Origin: Actinernus sp. WN-2022
Taxonomy: Eukaryota; Cnidaria; Anthozoa; Actiniaria; Actinernidae
NCBI GenBank assembly: GCA_030867875.1
Contig: JAOWCC010000577.1
Coordinates: forward strand, 86,843,740-86,907,739
DNA: 64,000 nt
Direction of reading: 5' to 3'
Shown piece by piece: positions 22,735 to 31,415 of the stretch. The notes beneath the pieces were generated by a model. That model saw nothing but the letters and a program-made list of their open reading frames with translations, ran no database searches and had not been told where the DNA came from. How positions within the stretch are numbered: the stretch's first letter is position 1; every line of letters begins with the position of its first letter. The position numbers were made by a program, and so were the translations under genes.

Positions 22735-23016
22735 AGTAGTATACAAACTGCCGGTCCTGGCCCACCTTGATTGTTGTATTGTTGCAATCCTTGCTCGATG
22801 ACTCCCTTCACCACAGCTAATCGTTCGAACACCGTAGACCGTAATATGCACCAAAATTCCAATAAAATCTACGAGCGATTTTGTAATTTTGGTGCATATT
22901 ACGGTCTACAGTGTTCGAACAATTCGCTGTGGTTCGGGAGTCATCGAACAGGATTGCAACAATACAACATCAAGGCGTGCCAGGACCCGGCAGTTTGTAT
23001 ACTACTATAGACCATA
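22735..23016 (+). repeat. Left Polinton TIR, itself a palindrome
   Basis: The 282 bp match 38008-38289 inverted, with very few differences. Internally, arm 22735-22858 is the complement of arm 22885-23006 with moderate mismatch, around a 26-nt loop. Both the outer end and the inner end therefore read as GTAGTATACAAACTGCC. A single strand could fold into a hairpin of about 120 bp. Confidence 0.85.
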
Positions 23017-23073
23017 GTCCACCTCAACGCACTTGAAGCTCTATTAGAGGAAGGATAATATAAGTAATATACC

Positions 23074-26000
23074 ATGGCTAATCATATACTAACATTCATT
23101 CAAGGACCTGGTCTTAAGGGCTATTTACGAGGATGGAAGATGGACATTCCAGATGGTAATCCACTAGAAGCAGACCCAGTTGCTTTCCTATCCGACGTGC
23201 GAAAGCAGACTATCGAAATGATTGATGAAGAGCTACGAGCCCTAAATAGTATTAAGGTTCAATTAGCTTTGAACATAACTCTTCGTCTCGACAAACCTGA
23301 GGGTTCGGTATACGATACAATCACATTTCGGAGTTCACAAGCAGTTCTGACCAACAGTTCTGATACCCGTGGAGTAATAGTAGAAGCACATGCTCAGATC
23401 TATAACTACATTGAGAAGTGGATCAGTCGAGGATCAAACTGGGTCATAGATAAAGTCAACATTCTATGGTTGAACATTGCTCGATATCAACCACTACGTG
23501 GAGGTTCATATTTGCCACTACCTAAAGGAATAGCGGATAAGAAAGCCGTGATCAATGTGAAGAACTATGATGACCATTGTGCACTTTGGTCGATATGCGT
23601 AGCACTGTTTCCAGTCGCAAAACATCCCCAGAGGACATCGAAGTATCAAAAAGATAAGGTGAAATCCAAGGGGGTGGACTCGCCAACACCAATATCACAA
23701 ATACCACTGGCACGAGATACCTCACCATCTGAAAGACCTCAGTACATTTTCCTTTACCAAAGAAATAAAACATTATTTACTGTCAGAACAACGCCCAAAG
23801 AAACTTAAATAGATACGTTCTTCATTTTTAAAAGTCATTAGTTACCTTTACACTAAACATTATTTATTAGTCCCAGTTCCTCTTCCTTGCTGCTTCTTTT
23901 ATATATAAAAAAAACACAAACTTTAGATAGCTACTAGGGGCTAACTCGAACACCTCACGGTTCCCTTAGCCTCTAGGCTCAAACAAACATTCTATTTTCC
24001 TTTGTCTTTTCCTTTTATAACTTATAATGTATTTTATATCATTCTTGTAATTTATAGTGTGAGCCAATAAAAGATTGTTGTTGTTGTTGTTGTTGTTGTT
24101 GGAGAAGCAAAACAATATCTCTATTAATGTGTATGGTTGGGACCCAAAGGAAAAGTGTTTGATCGTACATCACATCTCGAAGGAGACTTTCTCGAAAAGA
24201 GTCAACCTATTACTAATAGAGTGCCCAGATAGTGGTCTACAACATTATTGCTGTATCAAGGACTTCAACCGCCTTCTATTCGATCAAACAAAACATGATC
24301 ATAGACAGCACTTCTGCGAGAGATGTCTACATGGATATAGTACCGAAGCTCTCCTCGAAAAACACACCCCAGAGTGTAACGGAATTAATGACCGAGCCAT
24401 TCGAATCGAGATGCCCACCAATGAGAACAACAAAGTCTCATTTCAGAACGTTCACAAACAGCTAAAAGTTTCCTACGTTATCTATGCAGATCTTGAGGCT
24501 TTAACTACTAAGATCCAAGATCCCACGAAAAGCAATACACTTAAAACAGAAGAACATATTCCCTGCGGATTTTCATATATAGTTGTACGTTCCGATGGTC
24601 ATAGCGAACCACCAGTACTATATCGAGGTACGGATACGACCGAACGTTTTCTACGATGTATACAAGAAGAAGATGCGAAGATAAAAGCTCAAGTTGCCAA
24701 ACCACTACGTATGTCACCAAAAAGCATGAGAGATTATAATAGAGCAATTCTTTGTCATATCTGCCAGAAACCTCTTGGTAAAGATAGAGTACGCGACCAT
24801 TGCCACATCACAGGAGAGTTTCGAGGTGCCGCACACAACGCATGTAATCTCAAATTACGTATCTTTCCTACTATCCCAGTTGTATTCCACAATTTGCGTG
24901 GCTACGATTCTCACCTATTGATGCAATCCATATCCAAGACGTCAGGTAAGATCTCTTGTATTCCAAACAATATGGAGAAATACATTTCATTCTCACTCGG
25001 CAACCTACGGTTCATAGATAGCGCACAATTCCTACTATCTTCTCTCGATAAATTGGTAGCATTTTTAGTTCAGCACCAGATACGTTTCAACAAACTACGA
25101 ATTATACACCCGACCCAGATAAAAACAAGTTGCTGCTACGCAAAGGAGTTTATCCGTATGAGTACATGGATTCTTGGGATAGATTTACAGAGACTTCTCT
25201 TCCACCAAAAGACGCATTCTATAGTAAACTAACTCTAGAGGACATCTCCGACAAGGACTACGAACACGCACTAAAAGTTTGGGAGGTATAATTCAGTTGT
25301 GAAACGTTAGGAGACTACCTTTACCTACGAACCGACGTACTTCTTCTAACAGATGTGTTTGAGAACTTTCGAACGGCATGTATGCAAAACTATGGTTTAA
25401 ACCCAGCTCACTATTACACTAGCCCAGGACTTTCGTGGGATGCGTTGTTAAAGAAAACTGGAGTGGAACTCGAACTATTAACTGACTATGACATGCATCT
25501 ATTCATTGAAAAAGGTCTACGTGGTGGAATATCTATGGTATCTCATCGTTATGCTAAAGCAAACAACCCAAACGTACCCGATTTCGATCCAGATAAGCCA
25601 AATAGCCATATAATATACCTAGACGCAAACAATCTATATGGCTGGGCTATGAGTCAACATCTACCAACAGGAGGGTTTGAGTGGTGCACACCAACAGAAG
25701 AACTAATCATTAAACACGAAACCGATTCTGGTGTGGGATACATACTCGAAGTCGATCTTGAGTACCCTAAAGAACTTCACGACTTACACAACGACTATCC
25801 ACTAGCTCCCGAGAGAATGCAAGTAAATAAAGTTCAGTTATCAGATTATCAAATCGATCTATTTGAGAAACTATACGAAGGCAATGGATCTTTGAACGTG
25901 GAAAAGCTCGTACCTAACCTATACAACAAAGAACGATATGTGCTCCACTACCGCAATCTACAACTGTATCTATCTCTCGGAATGCGTTTAACGAAGATTC

Positions 26001-26914
26001 ACAGGGCACTACGATTCAACCAATCACCATGGATGGAGCCATACATAAGAATGAATACAAAACTACGAAAACAAGCGAAGAGCACTTTCGAGCAGGATCT
26101 CTACAAACTAATGAACAATAGCGTATTTGGTAAGACAATGGAAAATCTACGAAAACGTGTAGATGTCAAACTAGTGCGATCTTCAGAAGTAGTCAAACTA
26201 CAACGTTTATTGAATAAGCCTAGTTATGCCCGATCCACGATCTTCGACAACGATCTAGCTGCTGTACACAATTACAAAAGTAAGTTACTACTGAACGGTC
26301 CAGTATATATCGGAATGTCGATTCTAGATCTCTCGAAACATCTGATGTACGACTTCTATTATAATGAGATAAAGAATCAGTATGGGCAACGTTGTAATCT
26401 ACTGTATACTGACACCGATAGTCTATTACTTCACATTGAAACAGAAGACATCTATACAGACATTGCCACCAATAAACATCTATACGATACGAGCAGCTAC
26501 AGCAAGGATCATCCTCTGTATGACATATCCAACAAGAAAGTACTTGGTAAAATGAAAGACGAATGTGGAGGTATTTTCATTGCTGAATATGTTGGACTAC
26601 GATCGAAGCTATACTCGATCTTGAAAGTAGGTGGTGGCGAGATTCGGAAAGCCAAAGGTACCAAGAAGGCAGTTGTTAAACATCGTATTCGCCACGAACA
26701 ATACAAAGAGTGCTTACGAGATAAGAAAGTATTCCGCCATGGAATGCATATGCTTCGAAGTGAAGGTCATAGGATGTATGGTATGCATATGAATAAGATC
26801 TCTCTATCACCATTCGACTCTAAGCGTTGGATCTATAGTAATGGAATTGATACATTAGCCTATGGACACAAAAACGTAGACATAGATGATTTTATTTACG
26901 AGTTACTATCTTAG
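23074..26914 (+). pseudogene. polB: Polinton DNA polymerase B, interrupted
   Basis: The reading starts MANHILTFIQG at 23074 and ends YELLS at 26914, over 1,100 codons without the insertion. The N-terminal part has RYQPLRGGSYLPLP and AVINVKNYDDHC. After a retroposon (about 23715-24097) it resumes at EKQNNISINVYG. Exonuclease motifs are YADLEAL, FHNLRGYDS and, after the breaks, the YLYLRTD block. A CHIC...DHCHITG...CN zinc module is at about 24750-24860. Polymerase motifs are DANNLYG (25622), KLMNNSVFGK (about 26105) and YTDTDSL (26405). Lesions: the insertion, one base missing in the T run at 25062-25066, and an in-frame TAA at 25289. Such enzymes copy the element by protein priming. Confidence 0.9.
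23715..24097 (+). mobile_element. Short retroposon in polB, (TTG)n tail
   Basis: The polB frame is lost after ...TPISQIP and resumes at EKQNN. In between lie about 380 bp of AT-rich non-coding sequence that ends 'ccaataaaagattg' followed by (TTG)8. A possible short duplication GAGA lies at both edges. A simple-repeat tail like this marks a LINE- or SINE-derived insertion. It has no coding frame of its own. Confidence 0.6.
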
Positions 26915-27923
26915 ATCGGTTGGGTACGAACAGAATTCCCTTTGGTGGTAGTTCAGTATTTGGTTGAACGACTTGCAGCTCTTCGCGCACGAACCCTCGC
27001 TTTGGTGCATCTTTTTCTAAATAGTACAGAACTGGTTGGTTTGAAGATATCACACTACGCGAAATAACATACGTCTGTAAACTCCACACAGGATCAGTGG
27101 CTCGTTTGGCTCCACCTTCCAATTCTCCAGGCGCATAGAGATATCGAACTAAAACGTCGAATGGTAGTCGCTTTTCACTCAATCCAACAGTTCGAGAATA
27201 TGTAGGAGTCTTTACGTTAACTTGATGCGCCTCTACAGAATTCGAAGGCTCTTTACCAGTAAGTCGAGTCACCTCGCTATTCATGGCTTTGATAACTTCA
27301 GGAAGCCTCAATACCCATTCTCTACTACGCGCATCCGATCCTTCCGAAGTTAGTACGATCTCTTGCGCATATTGATATCCAAATAATGTCCTATTTGCTC
27401 GTTCGACAAAACTTTGCGCCCTATGATTACCAGCTTCACCTCGTTGAACTTTCGTACCACGTAGTTCTAAGGTTTCAGACATACGCCCCATGAATTCTCT
27501 ACCAGGATCTACTTGTAAAGTTTTTGGCCATTCTAGTGGACTACGCTTGTAGATTCGTTCAAATGCCACAGACACTTCACCACTATCTTTCGATGCTAAA
27601 GGTTCAGCCTCTTTATATCTAGAAGCCACATCGATTACCACTAATGCATACTTATATAGCTTTCGTCCACGCCCAGGTCGATCGTGGGGTAAGAATATCA
27701 AATCAGCTTGGTGGACTTCATTTGGTTTCGATACAGTCCAATGTGGTCGTGGAACGTACTTTGGTGGTGAAAGATATATTTGCCACATAGATTGCTTTTC
27801 CAACCAACTCTTAGCTACGCCTTCCGATACTTTTGCTGCCACCGATAGTTTGCCAATTGCAGTGTGACCCTTCCAATAGCCCATAGGACCATAGAAGACA
27901 TTCGCAAGTTTAGCATCCATCAT
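26892..27923 (-). CDS. int: Retroviral-type integrase
   Basis: I place the start at the ATG at 27923 (MMDAKLANVF), because the longer frame upstream is hydrophobic and overlaps the next gene; length about 343 residues. The catalytic core shows Asp74 (HQADLIFLP), Asp139 (LQVDPGREF) and Glu174 (SFVERANRTL), spaced 35 residues apart as in the DDE rve family. The C-terminal part (about 240-343) resembles the DNA-binding extension of Polinton integrases. It would insert the element and create the 6-bp duplication. It converges on polB and overlaps its end by 23 bp. The frame is intact. Confidence 0.9.
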   Translation of the reverse strand: MMDAKLANVFYGPMGYWKGHTAIGKLSVAAKVSEGVAKSWLEKQSMWQIYLSPPKYVPRPHWTVSKPNEVHQADLIFLPHDRPGRGRKLYKYALVVIDVASRYKEAEPLASKDSGEVSVAFERIYKRSPLEWPKTLQVDPGREFMGRMSETLELRGTKVQRGEAGNHRAQSFVERANRTLFGYQYAQEIVLTSEGSDARSREWVLRLPEVIKAMNSEVTRLTGKEPSNSVEAHQVNVKTPTYSRTVGLSEKRLPFDVLVRYLYAPGELEGGAKRATDPVWSLQTYVISRSVISSNQPVLYYLEKDAPKRGFVREELQVVQPNTELPPKGILFVPNRSKIVTRK

Positions 27924-28008
27924 ATACCTACGTATTCTAACCTTCAATAAGCAGAAGAAAAAAAAAATAAGAATAAGAAACTCTCGTCGAACGTAAGAAT
28001 TCTCGTTT

Positions 28009-28437
28009 TTAAAAAGCATATCGACTAATAGCATATCCAGCGCCCAGCATTCCACCACCCACATATAGCAACTCGCCAGTCTTCTGATCGCTCGAGGGTC
28101 GATAGTAGTCAGATAAGCGGGGTTCTTTCATTTCTTCGAGCCGTTTAAGCGCCTTACGTAACTTATCGGATTGCACGAAGGCTTTGTTGGTATCTCTTTG
28201 AACGTTGTATGCATCGCGTTCAAGACCTTCCTGATCTTGTGCAAAGTCGTATAGTCTTTGACGTTCCATTCTATAGGCTGACATTTCAGATTCTTGTCTT
28301 TCAATGGCCCTATCGTGTCTCTCCCGTTCTATATTGATATCGTCCTTTCCAATCATTCTAGCTAGTATACCACCACCAGTAAATGCCGTTGCATTCAAGA
28401 TAGCCCCGAAGATGGTCATTCCAATTGCTGCTGCCAT
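28009..28437 (-). CDS. Small membrane/coiled-coil protein, unknown
   Basis: This 142-residue protein has a hydrophobic N-terminal segment (IGMTIFGAILNATAF), a long charged, probably coiled-coil middle (about 35-110) and a hydrophobic Gly-rich end (LLYVGGGMLGAGYAISR). I do not recognise it. Its start codon overlaps the stop of the preceding frame as TAATG. Its place in the run of late genes behind the capsid and ATPase genes suggests a virion or membrane role, which is inference. Confidence 0.6.
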   Translation of the reverse strand: MAAAIGMTIFGAILNATAFTGGGILARMIGKDDINIERERHDRAIERQESEMSAYRMERQRLYDFAQDQEGLERDAYNVQRDTNKAFVQSDKLRKALKRLEEMKEPRLSDYYRPSSDQKTGELLYVGGGMLGAGYAISRYAF

Positions 28438-28646
28438 TATGGTACGATCTTTTGTTTCTCAAGATATTGTTTCGCGTATAAGCTACCAGCTATCACAGCA
28501 GTCCACTTTACGTAATTTACTATGGAAGAAGAAGGATCGCCCAGCATAGATTCCTTGGTAGTCTTTTTTACGATCCACCCAATGCCAGTAGCGAGTCCCA
28601 CAATTATGGATGCATCAGTTGCTGTCTTCATCAATTCTTTATCCAT
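28437..28646 (-). CDS. Small two-helix membrane protein, unknown
   Basis: This 69-residue frame has two hydrophobic stretches, ASIIVGLATGIGWIV and VKWTAVIAGSLYA, and a basic tail. Its stop and the next gene's start share one base (TAATG). TATA-like repeats (atatatagtatagtctatag) lie directly upstream at 28653-28672. Tiny membrane proteins are common in Polintons, but I cannot name the family. Confidence 0.55.
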   Translation of the reverse strand: MDKELMKTATDASIIVGLATGIGWIVKKTTKESMLGDPSSSIVNYVKWTAVIAGSLYAKQYLEKQKIVP

Positions 28647-28680
28647 CCCGATATATAGTATAGTCTATAGTCTTTAAATG

Positions 28681-29037
28681 TTACTCCATGTCTGGTACGG
28701 TTGGCTTCACCGGAGCTGCAGGCGGTATCGTGCTAGCGGTGGCAACGCGATTATTGTCGTCTCTATATCTTTTGAATTGATAGTACGTTCCAGCCAATGC
28801 AGCGCCTGTACCAATAACTGCGAGGGTAGTATTAGTAGATATGCTTTCGAACCAACCTTTCTCTACATCGATTTCTTTACATAATTCACTTTCACGTGTC
28901 AACTCTCTCTTCTGAGCTTCTCTAGCAAGTCTATTGCTTAGCGCCAATGCTTTTCCAGCTGCAACACGCTTTGGATCTTTTACCTTAGTTGGTGCAGTCG
29001 TCGGAGGATTCGCAGTTATCTGGTCCGTTCCTTCCAT
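28681..29037 (-). CDS. Single-pass membrane protein, unknown
   Basis: The 118-residue frame begins MEGTDQITANPPTTAPT. It has a charged helical region (about 30-60), one likely transmembrane segment (TTLAVIGTGAALAGTYY, about 70-86) and a Pro-rich tail. It overlaps the end of the upstream frame (28985-29533) by 53 bp. No family recognised. Confidence 0.6.
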   Translation of the reverse strand: MEGTDQITANPPTTAPTKVKDPKRVAAGKALALSNRLAREAQKRELTRESELCKEIDVEKGWFESISTNTTLAVIGTGAALAGTYYQFKRYRDDNNRVATASTIPPAAPVKPTVPDME

Positions 29038-29533
29038 CTTGATTCGGTATAGTAAGTACTAGCGAAGGTTCAATAGGTGTACCAGGAATGACTATATGAC
29101 CAGATACATGGAATAGGACGCTAGCTAGCGCTACGAAGCGACCTGCTTTAAGCGATAATAGGCCAGTCGCAGCACTTATCTCGTTGCGTACTAGGTGGTC
29201 TTCTTGTTGATCTTTCATCAATTCTTCTTGAGAATCTATTGGTACTAGGTAGGCAACTAGGCGGGTAGCTAGACGCATCACACCATCGACTAAGCCTTTC
29301 GTTATTTGCTGAGCTAGAACGGCCTGATACCTCCTATACAATTTATCTACTTCTTTTTCAGGTAGTCTAGAAATGTCTCCTAGAGAGAAGTTCTTACCTA
29401 GGTATTCTTTCGTTACGCCCGTTGCAGCTAAGATTGAAAGTGATTCGCGATTGTCTGATGCAACGTCCAAATTGGTTGGCGGTGGGCCTGTTACATCCTC
29501 ACCAAGTAACTCGAGTATTTCTTTATCATCCAT
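28985..29533 (-). CDS. Unknown Polinton protein, 182 aa
   Basis: It begins MDDKEILELLGEDVTG, acidic, followed by a helical region (about 55-110, YLGKNFSLGDISRLPEKEV) and a hydrophobic patch near 135-150 (RFVALASVLFHVSGHIVIPG). The frame overlaps the end of the ATPase gene by 8 bp and the next frame by 53 bp, a compact virus-like layout. Function unknown; packaging or virion assembly is a guess from position. Confidence 0.6.
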   Translation of the reverse strand: MDDKEILELLGEDVTGPPPTNLDVASDNRESLSILAATGVTKEYLGKNFSLGDISRLPEKEVDKLYRRYQAVLAQQITKGLVDGVMRLATRLVAYLVPIDSQEELMKDQQEDHLVRNEISAATGLLSLKAGRFVALASVLFHVSGHIVIPGTPIEPSLVLTIPNQDGRNGPDNCESSDDCTN

Positions 29534-30146
29534 AATATGTTATAGGTGCGGCTAGCTCTAACATGACCTCAAAAGGATGGCGTAAACAAAAGCATATGCG
29601 AGCAAACTTGTGAGATCGAAGTATCGTTCGTAACTCCTTACATTCTTGAGATCCTCCATAATCTTCAAATATCCTTTTACCATCTATAACCGATGCTGTA
29701 TGGAATGCTACTACGATAGCTACGTTCTCTCGGAAAGGTTTACATATACTTGTTAATTGTTGGGACAGCACCCAAATAGATAGCCCTATATGCCGTGCAG
29801 AAAATGCTAAATCTACTAGCTTGTCAGTTCGTTTCTTGACGTCCTTTGATGCGGCGCAATCATCGAGAATCAATAGCGTATTGGTACCTGACCAAAATGT
29901 TGCACAAATATTTAACGTAGCATCGATGGCATCCTGCGGTGGTGACATAACAAAGAAACGAGGATCTCGATTGGCAAATCCACGATACGTTTTGTTATGG
30001 GCATATGTAGGACAAATTAATACTATGTAATCGAACTTACCACGAAATGGCCCACGAAGTTGTTCTATGAGAAATGCAGTCTTCCCACAATTCGTTGGGC
30101 CGACTATGAGTGCGTTGAATGGATTATGCTCTACGAGAGAATCCAT
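29526..30146 (-). CDS. Genome-packaging ATPase (A32/FtsK-HerA type)
   Basis: The 206-residue protein has a P-loop GPTNCGKT at residues 16-23, Walker B LLILDDC at 91-97 and the downstream WVLSQQLTSI motif, in the order expected for A32-like packaging ATPases of Polintons and large DNA viruses. It would drive DNA into capsids. Its ATG overlaps the stop of the capsid gene (TGATG at 30146), so the two are probably expressed together. The frame is intact and of usual length for the family. Confidence 0.85.
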   Translation of the reverse strand: MDSLVEHNPFNALIVGPTNCGKTAFLIEQLRGPFRGKFDYIVLICPTYAHNKTYRGFANRDPRFFVMSPPQDAIDATLNICATFWSGTNTLLILDDCAASKDVKKRTDKLVDLAFSARHIGLSIWVLSQQLTSICKPFRENVAIVVAFHTASVIDGKRIFEDYGGSQECKELRTILRSHKFARICFCLRHPFEVMLELAAPITYYG

Positions 30147-31381
30147 CAGTATGTTATACTATGTAAAGATCCGTTCAATATCATAAGCTGAGCATCTGCA
30201 AGGACATAGATGTGCATGTTCACATTTCCACTTCCCTTTGCAGTTCTATATATGCGAATGTCGATATCCTTTCCACCGCCAGTTTGTGCCATTCCATCGC
30301 CATGAACGGTGGAATCCTTTGCTGTGCGACAATCGACTAGAATAGCGAATCTATTGTTGTAAAACTTCGTTGGAGTCATGGAAGTATTGGATGTACCAAA
30401 CCATACTTTCGCGGCCTCCCAGAAATCAGGTGGTAGCATACCGCTTGGAAAGAACCTATTTGGAACTCCATTTACATCTACTTCTATCTTCAAAATATCG
30501 GGATTTGAAAATGATTCGCTATCTCGTGAACCAGCGGTAGGTGGATCTACGAATAGTAGAAGTAGTCCAGCAAATGATCGTCGTGGAACATTGATATTCT
30601 GAGATATCAAAGCATCCGACGCCTTGGCGATAGGTATTGTCTTGAAGTGAACAGCGTGATCGTATAGGAATGCAGTACCTATTTCATATTTGTGAAGTGC
30701 GCTACTAGCCAGCGTTTCATCCTTGATTGCTTCGTATTCTAGTTGGATGTTGGTAAGTTTGTAGGTACCTATTTTTGTAGCATCCGATCCAACTATTATA
30801 TCGATGGCACGCGCTAGAGTCAACTCGAATGAAATAGTATCTTCCAGTACATGTGGATATAGAACTCCATGTTGTGTCAGAATATCAACATCTAACGGAA
30901 TCCTATATTTGGAACCATACGCAGCTAGGAGCGCGTTATCGGCAGCGACCGAAGTGTCTGCATCACCAGCCTTAGATCGTAGCTTATTCGCGTTCTCTGA
31001 TTGGATACCTTGTTGCACTCTCGATTCTCTCTCCTGCGTAGATAGGTATACATCGGAATATGTCTGTAGTAGATCTGACCGAGCAATGTCTTCTACTATT
31101 TCAGCTCCCATCTTACAGACTCGATGTATGACCAAGCATCGTCCAACGTTGTTAACAACTCGGTTATTGACGTGTCCACCAGACAATACGATGTCGCCCA
31201 ATAGCGCTAAGCTACCAGGTACTAGTACGATGCTTTCTCCTAGCGTTGGAACTTCTACATATAGAGTCTCGCCCGGATTAATAGATGATGGAGTGAAAGT
31301 TTTCCTATACAAGGTTCGTTGAGCTTTGGGTGCAAGAGGCTCTCTTCGCGCTTGTTTAGGAATCAACTTCGACGATATCAT
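30146..31381 (-). CDS. Probable major capsid protein (double jelly-roll)
   Basis: I choose the ATG at 31381 (MISSKLIPKQARREPL), giving 411 residues; the upstream extension crosses the divergent promoter. The protein is beta-rich, with SINPGETLYVEVP, a LTQHGVLYPHVLEDTISFELTLA block and YKLTNIQLEYEAI, which resemble capsid proteins of Polintons as I know them. It lies directly before the packaging ATPase, the usual arrangement. A Gly-rich loop GDGMAQTGGGKD is near the C-terminus. The fold itself cannot be proved by eye. Confidence 0.7.
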   Translation of the reverse strand: MISSKLIPKQARREPLAPKAQRTLYRKTFTPSSINPGETLYVEVPTLGESIVLVPGSLALLGDIVLSGGHVNNRVVNNVGRCLVIHRVCKMGAEIVEDIARSDLLQTYSDVYLSTQERESRVQQGIQSENANKLRSKAGDADTSVAADNALLAAYGSKYRIPLDVDILTQHGVLYPHVLEDTISFELTLARAIDIIVGSDATKIGTYKLTNIQLEYEAIKDETLASSALHKYEIGTAFLYDHAVHFKTIPIAKASDALISQNINVPRRSFAGLLLLFVDPPTAGSRDSESFSNPDILKIEVDVNGVPNRFFPSGMLPPDFWEAAKVWFGTSNTSMTPTKFYNNRFAILVDCRTAKDSTVHGDGMAQTGGGKDIDIRIYRTAKGSGNVNMHIYVLADAQLMILNGSLHSITY

Positions 31382-31415
31382 GTTGAATATAACAAGATAT
31401 GTAGTTATGTTCAAT
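31382..31415. promoter_or_regulatory. Palindromic bidirectional promoter, capsid/491-aa gene
   Basis: Only 34 bp separate the divergent ATGs at 31381 (minus) and 31416 (plus). The interval is an imperfect palindrome: TTGAATATAAC on one side and GTTATGTTCAA on the other. Each ATG has the same AT-rich word just upstream. A shared divergent promoter is the simplest reading. Confidence 0.55.

Noticed and set aside
22723..22854. N-terminal extension of the YqaJ frame and the frame 22771-23010
   Set aside because: Both are readings through the Polinton terminal repeat; an identical frame occurs in the other TIR.
27924..28064. Longer integrase start at 28064
   Set aside because: The extra residues are hydrophobic with a Phe run and overlap the preceding gene; the ATG pair at 27923 fits better.
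31326..31415. Upstream start of the plus-strand 522-codon frame
   Set aside because: It would overlap the capsid gene and the palindromic promoter; the ATG at 31416 is better placed.
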